Shown here one piece after another: positions 40,796 to 51,276 of a stretch of DNA of 64,000 nt (positions within the stretch are counted from its first letter, which is position 1; the number at the start of each line of letters is the position of its first letter). Made by a program: the position numbers and the translations under genes. The notes under the pieces were generated by a model. The model worked only from the letters and a program-made list of their open reading frames with translations. It was not told the DNA's origin and did no database searches. Source of the DNA: Mangifera indica (lineage: Eukaryota; Streptophyta; Magnoliopsida; Sapindales; Anacardiaceae); contig NC_058154.1 of NCBI RefSeq assembly GCF_011075055.1, positions 1,364,001 to 1,428,000 on the forward strand, given 5' to 3'.

Positions 40796-43552
40796 ATGGA
40801 GCCAAAAAATGGCGCTTTAGAAGTTGGAGATGCTGATGAAGAGAAATGGGTTAATGATTCTTCTGTGGATCATAAAGGAAGAGTTCCTCTTCGAGCTTCC
40901 ACTGGTGTTTGGAAAGCCTCCATCTTCATTATTGGTAAGGACTATAAAAAAGACCAATATGACGTATAAGTTCTTTATTTGGTTTGTACATTTAGATTAT
41001 CACAGATTCAGATGGATTTATTTGTTTTGTCTGTTTGTCTGATTGTACGTTTATATTTTTGTGCAGCAATCGAGTTCAGTGAGAGGCTGAGTTACTTTGG
41101 GATATCAAAGAACCTGATAATTTACCTGACCAAAGTGATCCATCAAGACCTGATGACAGCAGCGAGGAATGTGAACTACTGGGTTGGTGTGACAACTCTT
41201 ATGCCACTGCTTGGAGGATTTGTAGCCGATGCTTACCTGGGCCGATTCTCAACCGTCCTTGTTTCATCCCTCATTTACCTCTTGGTGATTCCTACGCTTT
41301 AATCTCAAATGAACTAATTCTAAGTTACTTGCTTCATCCGAATGAACTTGAACCATATATTAACTAGGAAGCACAGAAACGCACAATGAGTGCACAACTG
41401 CATTTCCAAAACTTTTTTATTTCCAAAACACCCTGAAACTGGTACAAAATGTTTCGAGAGCATCAAGGAAATATCGAAAATTTCTAAACATGTTTCTTTT
41501 CCTTAGCTTTTAATTCGGTCCAAAATCAATTTTATGTTTCACTCTTCTTCACAATTTTAAACCATAGCTTTGATTTTATCTGCTCTCCTGTCCAGCATTC
41601 GAAGCTTTTCTCTTTTCTGTTGTGTTAAAACTCATCTTTTATCCATTTTCAACTTTTCTAATTGTAGGTGAATACTCAAAAAATCGGCTACATCAAATTT
41701 GATATGCATTTTTATTTGATTATCGTTTGATAAGCTACGTTAGTTGAATACACGTTTTATTGTTGCTTAAAAATTATATTTTTTTAATGTAATACATATT
41801 TTTGGTTTTTTAATAAATTTTGATATTTAAAAAAAAAACCCTTACATTTTTTTATATTTATTCGTTTTTCAATATTTTCATTTTTTATATTTAAAAAAAA
41901 TATATTTTTCAACGTTTTCGTTTCAAGCACTTGCAAACAAAAAAAAAAGTTGCTGAAATATCTTGCATAAGTACTCCATTTTGGATTTTATCAGTTCTCC
42001 TTTGTGAAGACAATTTGATTTTGCTCAATTAATTGGAATACTTTAATAATTGACCTGTAAAAACAGGGTTTGCTTCTGTTAACAATGTCCTGGTACGTGC
42101 CAGGCTTAAAGGCTTGTGATGCAGAAGTGTGCCTTGAGGCTAGAAAGATTCATGTGGTGTTTTTTTTTATTGCAATATACTTGGTCTCTGTGGGAACTGG
42201 AGGGCACAAGCCCTCTTTGGAGAGCTTTGGAGCTGACCAGTTTGATGAGGATCACACAGAAGAAAGAAAGAAGAAAATGTCCTTTTTCAATTGGTGGAAT
42301 TTTGGCTTCTGTTCTGGAAGTATGCTTGGGGTCACTGTTGTTATATATGTGCAAGACCATGTGAACTGGGGTGTATCGGATATTATCATTACAGCAGTTA
42401 TGGCTATCTCGCTGCTTATTTTCATCATCGGAAGACCATTTTATCGCTATCGTACGCCAACCGGAAGTGTCTTGACACCATTGTTGCAGGTTCTTGTAGC
42501 TGCTGTTGCCAAAAGAAATTTGCCTCATCCTTCCAATCCTGGTCACCTCTATGAGGTTCCCAAAACACAAAAGGCCCAGGGAAGGCTTTTGTGCCACACT
42601 GACAAGCTCAAGTATGCAGGTTTTTAATTGGTTCATTCTCATAAATTTGAGATTATGACTTCACATTATTCTAATGCCTTTCAGGTTTCTTGACAAAGCT
42701 GCTATTGTTGATAATAAAACTTCGGTTAAGACGCAAAGTCCCTGGAAACTAGCAACAGTTACCAAAGTTGAGGAAATGAAGCTTATTCTTAATATGATCC
42801 CCATATGGCTAGCTGCCTTACCATTTGGAATTAGTGTTGCACAAACTGCCACATTCTTCATCAAACAAGGTGCCACTTTGAACCGAAAGATTGGTGATGG
42901 ATTCATGATCCCCCCAGCCTCAATATACGCTCTTGCTGCCATTGGAATGATCATCTCTATCACTGTTTATGACAAAATCCTGGTTCCCATATTAAGAAGG
43001 GCAACAGGAAACGAACGAGGCATAACAATCCTCCAGAGAATCGGAATCGGTATGCTTTTCACAATTACGACAACGGTAGTTGCAGCCTTGGTTGAGAGAA
43101 AGAGACTTGCTGCTGTCGAAAAGGATCCGAAATTCGGATCAATGTCCATGAGTGTGTTTTGGTTAGCCCCCCAGTTTGTCATTATTGGTGTTGGAGACGG
43201 GTTTACTGTGGTGGGTCTGCAAGAGTATTTTTATGACCAAGTTCCGGATTCAATGAAAAGTTTAGGCATTGCCTTCTATCTGAGTGTGATTGGAGCTGGA
43301 AACTTCCTTAGTAGTCTTTTAGTAACACTTCTTGATCAGATTACAGAGAAAATTGGGAAAAGCTGGTTTGGTAAAGATTTAAACAGCAGCCGCATAGACA
43401 ATTTCTACTGGCTATTAGCAGGAATGAACACAGTGAATTTGTTATTCTATGTGTTCTTGGCTAAACGATACTCATACAAAAATGTTAAGAGGAGCAGGGC
43501 TGAGCCTGATTGCCATGAAGGTGAGGGGTCTGTGGCAGTTGTTGATAGTTAA
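40796..43552 (+). CDS. NRT1/PTR family transporter, NPF5 type (copy A)
   Basis: Four exons, 40796-40934, 41067-41284, 42067-42611 and 42685-43552, give 589 residues. The family are proton-coupled carriers in plasma or vacuolar membranes. The first-helix motif is intact (EFSER, residues 49-53). Other family signatures are FVADAYLGRFSTVLVSS, SVGTGGHKPSLESFGADQFD, KMSFFNWWNFGF, FLDKAAIV before the second half, and DGFTVVGLQEYFYDQVPDSM. The wording recalls NPF5.6/5.7 and relatives, from memory. The substrate is unknown. Intron 2 (782 bp) is more than four times as long as in copy B because of an insertion at about 41366-41974. The gene is tail-to-tail with copy B, and the two proteins are alike at roughly nine residues in ten by eye. 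No lesion was found, so it is likely functional. Confidence 0.95.
41366..41974. mobile_element. Insertion of about 600 bp in intron 2 of NPF5-A
   Basis: Copy B has matching intron sequence on both sides (TTCATCCGAATAAACTTG and GATCAGTTCTCCTTTGTG) with only a short spacer between, so the block starting near AGGAAGCACAGAAACGC is an insertion in A. A relative lies at about 60955-61435, sharing TTCACAATTTTAAAC, CTTTTCTCTT, GTGTTAAAACT and CATATTTGATATACA-type blocks in the same order. No coding frame. The ends are only weakly inverted (AAGCACAGAAACG against AAGTGCTTGAAACG), so the class is open. Confidence 0.65.
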
Positions 43553-43574
43553 TGTAACTTGGTATTCAATTTAC

Positions 43575-43715
43575 ATGCTCAGATAAAATTATTAAAATAA
43601 ATCTATCAAGCAAATAGTGTTTCTCGGTATCTGAAAAAAATACTATCTGCAACATGGAAAATTCAGTGAATTGACTGCAGAATTTCAGAATTGTTTAGAA
43701 TTCACAGCTGAGAGA
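43575..43715 (+). repeat. 3' flank of NPF5-A, inverted copy of the NPF5-B flank
   Basis: Landmarks AATAAATCTATCAAGCAAAT, ATACTATCTGCAACATGGAA and AATTCAGTGAATTGACTGCA are found as reverse complement at 45655-45790 downstream of NPF5-B, and again downstream of the broken third copy at 51030-51185. This shows that the duplications included the 3' flank. It probably contains the 3' UTR. Confidence 0.8.
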
Positions 43716-44306
43716 GTTACAATGAAGACTAAAATGAACGCAAACATAAACGAATATTGCTTTGGAGTTGAAATGCTTATATCGAATTTACTTTCAATGA
43801 ATTTCTAAGAGACGTAGTTCATGAAGAGTAATATTATATACATACGTTTTTGAATGTATAAATATTTATTATATGATTGAGTATTATTTTATACTTAATT
43901 TAAAATTATTTAATTACATATTGACATTGTATACCCAAAAGTGTATACACGGTTTTAATGGGTCCCAAAAGAAATCTACCGGCGAAGTTACAAAATTTTG
44001 ATGACAAGTTTACGTGGGCGACTTCTATTGATTGACCATGTGATCAAATGCTTCCTAATTTTAATTTTAATTTTTCAAGGAAGCACACAAAATTTGGTAC
44101 GTTTTGGTGTTATTGCCTAATTTTAAATCAATAAAATTTCTTGCTTATTCCCAAAATGATATCATCATTTCATTTTGCGTTAACCAAAACCTCCAATAGC
44201 CCATCCTATGTGTGGATCTCTCCATTTCTAACTTTTTATGAGGTTAATTATAACCTTCAGTAGTTTATCTCACTAATATTACCATTTTCCACTCCATCTG
44301 ACATTA

Positions 44307-44663
44307 AGGGATATTAATTAAAATTGGTAAAAATTTTTTCGCTTACACCTTTTTAGGTAAATGCACAGTAGTTTTACTTTTATAAGTAAATTTTTTTATA
44401 ACTCCAAAAATACCCTCTCAGCCCTGTATACGTAGGCACTAGAAGGAAAGTTTGAGTACGTGGATGCGTACGGAGTGCACGCGGAGTACGTGGATGCATG
44501 CGGAGTGCGTGCATGTGCAGTGCGTGCACAGTGCACAGTGCACTGTACATATATTATATATATATATATAATCTTATATTATTATATATATTTATTATAT
44601 TATAATATTGTATATATAATATATAATAATATAATATATATTTAAAAATTATTATTATTATTA

Positions 44664-44737
<74 letters not shown>

Positions 44738-45003
44738 AAGGGCACCCTCACACTTTGTTTATATATATTAATCAGGGTGCATGCACTGCTCACGCACCGC
44801 ACGCACTGCGCGCACCACGCACGCACCGCGTGCACTCCGCACGCACTCACACACTCAAATTTTTCTTTCAGCGTCTACGTATACAGGGCTGAGAGGGTAT
44901 TTTTGAAATTACAAAAAAATTTGCTTATAAAAATAAAACTACTGTGCGTTTGCCTAAAAAGGTATAAGCGGAAAAATTTTTGCCTATTTTAATTAATATC
45001 CCT
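44307..45003. mobile_element. Foldback element with 230-bp arms and a TA-repeat centre
   Basis: The left end AGGGATATTAATTAAAAT and the right end ATTTTAATTAATATCCCT are inverted repeats that continue inward for about 230 bp, including AGTAGTTTTACTTTTATAAG, AATACCCTCTCAGCCCTGTA and TACGTAG. The inner arms are GC-rich, built from GTGCGTGC/GCACGCAC words, in contrast to everything around. The centre (about 44547-44740) is a long (TA)n run. Imperfect 7-bp flanks, GACATTA at 44300-44306 and AACATTA at 45004-45010, may be the target-site duplication. It lies between the two convergent NPF5 genes. No transposase. Confidence 0.75.
44657..44732. repeat. Long (TA)n microsatellite
   Basis: A nearly pure TA dinucleotide run of about 65 bp inside the foldback element, preceded by short ATT-repeat sequence. 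Open frames through it are artefacts. Confidence 0.9.
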
Positions 45004-45654
45004 AACATTAACTTCACCATTGACTCATTGTCTACTTTCAAAACCCAAAGACACCACTCTCATGATCTATCTCTATGATGTGGCTTGTTCTCTTTCTAGT
45101 ATATGTTACACCTCTATATTGCACAACTTTGCCATTCTTGATAGCCTTTATATTGTGACTTGGTTGACGATAATAGTGAGATCCCAATTGATGACAACTA
45201 GGCTATTAAATATTGAATTATAGGTTTTCAAACCTATAAAAATGTTAAACTATCATATTTGAAATATTAAGGTGAAATATGAAAAAGAGTTATTGGTAAA
45301 AATACTATTTTAACCTTATACTGTTAGTTTTTACTTTTTTAAATAAAATTTGATTTTAGGTAAAAAAAAAAATGATTTATCTCATTAAGAGATGGGAAAG
45401 TGTTTGTCAGGCCAAACCTTGGGTGGGAATAGGTGATTTGCTCTATTGACATGGGCTCATCAATACTGTCAGTCTGTCACTATCTCGTCTCTTATCTGTG
45501 CAGTACAACATGGCTTCAATATTAGACAAGTGTATGTATCTTTACAAACAAATGTTGAGAATAAAAACGTTTCATCTTTGTTTTAGCCTGTTTTGGCCTG
45601 TTTTATTATAGTCTTCATCATTGTCTCAACTTTAAGGGAGGGATAATTGAAACT
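45004..45654. other. Spacer between convergent NPF5 genes
   Basis: A fragment at 45400-45435 (GGCCAAACCTTGGGTGGGAA) resembles one terminal repeat of the GGCCAAARGA family without a visible partner. Otherwise nothing supportable is seen. Confidence 0.4.
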
Positions 45655-45800
45655 CTCTCTCAGCTTTGAATTCTAAAAGATACTGAAATTCTGCCGTCAG
45701 TTCACTGAATTTTCCATGTTGCAGATAGTATTTATTTCAGATACAGGGAAACAATATTTGCTTGATAGATTTATTCTGATAATTTTATTTAAGTAGGTAA
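45655..45800 (-). repeat. 3' flank of NPF5-B, inverted copy of the NPF5-A flank
   Basis: Reverse complement of the block at 43575-43715, with a close direct relative at 51030-51185. It probably holds the 3' UTR of NPF5-B. The A flank lacks part of the sequence present here (the ATTATCCCTCCC part), which points to a small deletion in A. Confidence 0.8.
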
Positions 45801-45886
45801 CTTACAATGGCAAGCGCTAGATGAAGCATTATTTGTGTCTACAACCTTAAATTCTACTTGAATTGAATACTAGATTACTTAAACCA

Positions 45887-48218
45887 TTAAACCACTGCCA
45901 CAGACCCCTCACCTTCATAGCAACCAGCCTCAGCCCTAATCCTCTGAACTTTTTTGTAAGAATATCTTTTAGCCAAGAACACGTAGAAGAGCAAGTTCAC
46001 TGTGTTCATTCCTGCTAATAGCCAGTAGAAATTGTCTATGCGGCTGCTGTTTAAATCTTTACCAAACCAACTTTTCCCAGTTTTCTCTGTAATCTGGTCA
46101 ACAAGTGTTACTAGAAGACTACTAAGGAAGCTTCCAGCTCCCATGGCACTCAGAAAGAAGGCAATGCCTAAACTTCTCATGGAATCCGGAACTTGGTCAT
46201 AGAAATACTCTTGAAGACCTACCAAAGTGAACCCATCACCAACACCAATGATAACAAACTGGGGGGCCAACCAAAACAAACTCATGGACATTGAACCAAA
46301 TTTTGGATCCCTTTTTACAGCAGCAAGTCTTTTTCTCTCAACCAAGGCCGCAACTACCATTGTAGTAATTGTGAAAAGTATACCAATTCCGATTCTCTGG
46401 AGGATTGTTATGCCTCGTTCGTTTCCTGTTGCCCTTCTTAATATGGGAACCAGGATTTTGTCATAAACAGTGACAGAGATTATCATTCCAATGGCAGCAA
46501 GAGCAAATATTGAGGCTGAGGGGATCATGAATCCATCACCGATCTTTCGGTTCAAAGTGGCACCTTGTTTGATGAAGAATGTGGAAGCTTGTGCAATACT
46601 AATTCCAAATGGTAAGGTAGCTAGCCATATGGGGATCATATTAAGTATAAGCTTCAATTCCTCAACTTTGGTAACTGTTGCTAGTTTCCAGGGACTTTGC
46701 GTCTTAACTGAAGTTTTATATTCAATAATAGCAGCTTTGTCAAGAAACCTGAAAAGCATTAAAATAATGTGAAAGTCATATTCTCAAATTTATAAGAATG
46801 TCATTTATGAGAGAACCAATTAAAAACTTGCTTACTTGAGCTTGTCAGTGTGGCACAAAAGCCTTCCCTTAGCCTTTTGTGCTTTGGGAACCTCATAGAG
46901 GTGACCAGGATTGGAAGGATGAGCCAAATTTCTTTTGGCAACAGCGGCTACAAGAACCTGCAACAATGGTGTCAAGACGCTTCCCGTTGGCATCCTATAG
47001 CGATAAAATGGCCTTCCGATGATGAATATAAGTAGCGAGATAGCCATAACTGCTGTAATGATAATATATGATACACCCCAGTTCACATGGTCTTGCAAAT
47101 ATATAACAACAGTGACCCCAAGCAAATTTCCAGCACAGAGGCCAAAATTCCACCAATTGAAAAAGGACATTTTCTTCTTTCTTTCTTCGGTGTGATCCTC
47201 ATCAAACTGATCAGCTCCAAAGCTCTCCAAAGAGGGTTTGTGCCCTCCAGTTCCCACAGAGACCAAGTATATTGCAATAAAAAAGATCACGACATGAATC
47301 TTTTTAGGCTCAAGGCACACTTCTGCATCACAAGCCTTTAAGCTTGGCACATACCAGGACAATGTTAACAGGAGCAAACCCTGTTTTAACAGGTCAATTG
47401 TTAGAGTATTCCATTTAATTGAGCAAAAAGAAATTGTCTACACAAAGGAGAACTGATCAAATCGAAAATGGGTTAAATTTTTCAACATAGCAAGTTTATT
47501 CGGATGAAGCAAACAACTCAGAATTAGTTCATTTGAGATTAGTGTGTAGAAAATCACCGAGAGGTAAATAACGGATGAAACAAGGACGGTTGAGAATCGG
47601 CCCAAATAAGCATCGGCTACAAATCCTCCAACCAATGGCATAAGAGTTGTCACACCAGCCCAGTAGTTCACATTCCTCGCCGCAGTCAGCAGGTCTTGAT
47701 GGATCACTTTGGTCAAGTAAATTATTAGGCTTGTTGAAATCCCAAAATAACTCAGCCTCTCACTGAACTCGATCGCTGTTCAAACATATTAACAAACAAT
47801 CAGAAAAACAGACAAAACAAATAAATCTATCTGAATATGTGATATTCTGAATGTACCAAAGAACTTAAACTCAAAACTTTGTGTCATTTAATGAAACTTC
47901 TGAGTTCAGTAATCAGTCTAACCCATGTGAAAAAAGAAAATAAGTTTTTGGCACTATATTCAAAATAAATTACCACTTGCAACTTTCATCAAGAGTTAGA
48001 ATGGCTTTCATTTTGATTTTCTTGACATTCAAGAAACACTCACGCGTTATGTCAAAATGTTCTCCATTATATTTCTTACCGATAATGAAGAGGGAGGCTT
48101 TCCAAACACCAGTTGAAGCTCGAAAAGGAACTCTTCCTTTATGATCCACAGAAGAATCATAAACCCATTTCTCTTCATCAACATCTCCAACTTCTAAAGC
48201 ACCATTTTCAGGCTTCAT
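45887..48218 (-). CDS. NRT1/PTR family transporter, NPF5 type (copy B)
   Basis: Four exons on the minus strand, 48218-48080, 47775-47558, 47380-46836 and 46748-45887, give 587 residues. The first three exon lengths (139, 218, 545 nt) equal those of copy A. Motifs are EFSER at residues 49-53, SVGTGGHKPSLESFGADQFD, KMSFFNWWNFGL, FLDKAAII, and DGFTLVGLQEYFYDQVPDSM. Differences from A are scattered substitutions and a slightly shorter C-terminus (it ends SVAVV where A adds DS). Function is as for A: a 12-helix proton-coupled carrier, substrate unknown. The upstream region carries two copies of the shared module with a Tourist-like MITE of 478 bp between them. No lesion was found. Confidence 0.95.
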
Positions 48219-48231
48219 GGTAGAAAATAGT

Positions 48232-48391
48232 CTTAGTTGGTGGTAAGATTAGATGGCTTTGGACATTAAATATACAGAGGATTACTTTCTTACAAAATAA
48301 AATAAAATAGGAAATTGAAAAAAACAAAAAAGTAGAGATTTTAATTATATATGTGAATTTGCAAATATGTCAAGTAATTTATTACACATAA
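48232..48391 (-). promoter_or_regulatory. Proximal upstream module of NPF5-B
   Basis: On the + strand the order is GGTGGTAAGATT, TTGGACATTAAATATACA, GGATTACTTTCTTAC, GTAGAGATTTTAATTATA and the core CAAATATGTCAAGTAATTTA. It is repeated at 49003-49195 and, inverted, twice upstream of NPF5-A. The module is cut at 48391 by the MITE and resumes at 48870. Confidence 0.65.
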
Positions 48392-48869
48392 GGGGGTGTC
48401 TGGTCCAGATATAAAAAAATTATTTTGGTAATTTATTTTTTATTACTTACATTAGTTTGGTTTGTTAAATAATAAAATATTTCAGAAATATTTTATTACT
48501 AATAGTAATGTAATAAATAATATAAGAGGTAATTTGATTACTTATAAGATTACTAAGATTATTTTGATTTAGTTATAATTATATCTTTACTTAGTAATAT
48601 TTTAGAAAAATAATAATCTCATTTTCAATTAAGATAACAAGTAACATAAACAATATTTAAGAATAATTATATCCAAAGGTATTTAGATAAAATAATAGTT
48701 TAATATTTTTTATTACCTCCAATCAAACACAATAATTATTTATGTATATTAATTTTTACTAAATTTTATCAAATACGGTAATAATGTATACCCAATAATT
48801 CTCTAAGTAATCTATCAATGAGTAATATTTAATTTTTTACGATAAAAGATACCCAAACTAAATGCACCC
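48392..48869. mobile_element. Tourist-like (PIF/Harbinger) MITE with TAA target site
   Basis: The 478-bp element starts GGGGGTGTCTGGT and ends ACCCAAACTAAATGCACCC (reverse complement GGGTGCATTTAGTTTGGGT), flanked on both sides by TAA (48389-48391 and 48870-48872). The sister module at 49138-49160 shows the empty site: ATTATATATAAAAGTTTAA there, against ACACATAA, element, TAAAAGTTTAA here. The TAA duplication and G-rich ends are typical of Tourist elements. It lies about 175 bp upstream of the NPF5-B start codon. Confidence 0.85.
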
Positions 48870-49002
48870 TAAAAGTTTAAAAGTTGTACTTAGTTTTGAG
48901 TATCTAATTAAATATTCAAATGATATATTATCATATAATTGAATATTATTTTATACTTAATTTAAAATCACTCCGCTTTTGGGCTCCCATTGTATTGATG
49001 TA

Positions 49003-49195
49003 TCAGTAGGTGGTTAGTTTAGCCTACTTTGGACCTTAAATGTACAAAGGATTACTTCCTTATTGGGAAAAAGGTAGAGATTTTAATTATAAATGTGGAT
49101 ATGGACAGGATAATACCATCCAGGCAAATATGTCAAGTAATTTATTATATATAAAAGTTTAATTTTAAAATAAAGAAGAAAATTTAATGGTAGAG
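49003..49195 (-). promoter_or_regulatory. Distal upstream module of NPF5-B
   Basis: It repeats the proximal module (GGTGGTTAG, TTGGACCTTAAATGTACA, GGATTACTTCCTTAT, GTAGAGATTTTAATTATA, CAAATATGTCAAGTAATTTA) and continues with AAAGTTTAATTTTAAAATAA. CATCCAGGCAAATATG is shared with the distal module of NPF5-A only, so distal matches distal. Confidence 0.65.
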
Positions 49196-49529
49196 ATTTA
49201 TTGATAAACATGTGATCAATATGAGAACTGATCAAATATGATATTGTCTGATCAAAGATAGAAATATGTTGTAAGACATGTATGAAGAGAAAATTATAGA
49301 TAGTGTCTTGGTAGACGAAAAGTAAAATATATAATTGAATTCGAAATAAATTGATTTAAACTCATTTGTTAGCCCAATTGGATTGAGTCTAAACTAAGTT
49401 CCTTGAGTTCGAATTAAGATTTTAAAATTTATCGAGCTCAGTCCATACTTACTAAAGGACTGGAATTGAAAACAAGATATGAAAATTCAACCTTAATATA
49501 TATATAGACCATGAGACCATTGACTATTA

Positions 49530-49730
49530 TTTGGCCAAATGACTATGTCCACCCAAACTTTAATGAAATTTTCAGTCTCAATTTGAAAAGTTTATTTTTT
49601 CACTTATCCATCAAAGTCAAATTTTTGTTGCAACAGTCAAAGACAATTTTTTCTTTTGTAAAAAAAATTAATAATTAAAATAATTTATAAAATACCAACC
49701 ACTTAATCATTGACACATGGCTCATTGTTC
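49530..49730. repeat. MITE-end fragment, direct repeat of 52722-52893
   Basis: It begins TTGGCCAAATGACTATGTCC, a terminal-repeat-like start of the GGCCAAARGA type, and continues AACTTTAATGAAATTTTCAG, AAAAGTTTATTTTTTCACTT and CAACAGTCAAAGACAATTTT. The part from 49554 on recurs beside the broken NPF5 copy, so a direct repeat brackets the 3-kb block 49.7-52.7 kb. Confidence 0.65.
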
Positions 49731-50929
49731 AATTCAAACAAGTTGGATTTGAATTAGGACAGTCTTAACTTAAGTTCAAATCGAATTAACTTGAATCCAG
49801 TAAGTCATTGGAAGGTTATTAATAAATTCATTTTCTTCGACAATTTTTCATCCATGACGACTTTTCATCTTCCGTAGTGACATTTCTTCTTGTCAAGCTC
49901 CTACTTCAACTATTTTTCTCCTCCTTTATCTATTTTTTTATCTCCAACAACTTTTTTCTTCTTTTCTGACGGTTACCAAGAACTACTAGATTGTCTATTA
50001 AGTGTTTATCACTTTTATTTTTTTTGGTGTTCGAATAGAGGTGAGTGTGGAGGTAGAGGGAGGAGTTGAGTTAGCTGAGCTGAGACAAGAGGGAATTCAC
50101 TATGATGTTTTTGAGTTTATGAATTGTGTGCTTTCGATTTATACATATTTATTTATGGATATTTTGTTAATTTATTATACCTTTTGCACCCTACTTAGAA
50201 GCATGTTATTTTATGTTCTTTTTCATATTTGTTATTTATAAAAAATGTTTAGTTCCGATGCAATTTGAGTTAAATGAGCTAACACTTGCTCTTCCTATAC
50301 ATATTTTTTTCAAAGAGTATTTATCTAAATACGAGTGTTACATATTTTGTATCAAGGAACGGATTTGATATCCAAAAGTGTCAAAAAAAAATTTTCAGTA
50401 AATGTGTGTGTGTAAGTTAAAGTGATCACTCTCGCATGTCTATTATTATAAGGTACCTGTTTTTAAAATTAAGTTTTAAGCTAATGTTTTGTGGGTTTAT
50501 ACGATGAGATGATCTAGGAGTACCTCAATTTGGAAGGACTAAACACTACTAAGATTAAAAAAAACATAATACATGAGGTTTTACACGAGAACCAAGGTGG
50601 TGTTTCAAAGAGAACTAGAAAACTGGTAGGTGCATGGTGAACATGTGTGCATCCAGAGGATACAAGGGAGAGAGATATTGCACCAACAACCAACAAGGTT
50701 ACAACCAACGTATGGACTGCTAAGCAAACACTAACCCTCAAATTTTAAAGGTTTGAGTGATTTGTTTTTTTTTTTTTTTCCACTCTCACCCCTTTCTTGA
50801 GGGCCTACCAAATTTTAATTGTCATTCTCACTTTCAACGACTTATCTTTTGTGTTGATTCGACTTCTACATCCACTCCTGATATCGATTTCTTCATCTTT
50901 GATTCATTTATAAACTAATATCATTGTTT
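49731..50929. other. Intergenic DNA
   Basis: Short open frames without similarity. No RNA gene or complete transposon was recognised. Confidence 0.45.
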
Positions 50930-51276
50930 CCAAGTGTATGTTGTTTTGCAAACAAATATTGAGAATAAAAATGTCTCATCCTTGTTTAAGCTTGTTCATT
51001 TTAGTCTTTATCATTGTTTCAACTTCAAGGGAGGGATAATTGTAACTCTCTCTCAGCTGTGAGCTCTAAACAATTTTGAAATTCTGCTGTCAGTTCACTG
51101 AATTTTCCAAGTTGCAGATAGTATTTATTTCAGATACTGGGAAACACTATTTGCTTGATAGATTTATTCTGATAATTTTATTTAAGTAGGTAACCTACAA
51201 TGGCAAGCACTTGAAGCATTATTTGTGTCTACAACCTTAAATTCCACTTGAATTGAACACTAGATTACTTGAACCA
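50930..51276 (-). repeat. 3' flank of the broken NPF5 copy
   Basis: Homologous in direct orientation to 45530-45886 downstream of NPF5-B (AAGTGTATGT, AATAAAAACG/ATG, GGGAGGGATAATTG, CAGTTCACTGAATTTTCCA). Homology therefore extends at least 340 bp past the stop codon. Confidence 0.75.

Noticed and set aside
42106..42642. 178-codon frame on the minus strand
   Set aside because: It is the antisense of NPF5-A exon 3; the sense strand carries the conserved transporter motifs. The same holds for frames antisense to NPF5-B and to the NPF2-type gene.
44460..44992. Cysteine- and histidine-rich open frames on both strands
   Set aside because: They are produced by the GTGCGTGC words and the TA repeat of the foldback element, not by a gene.
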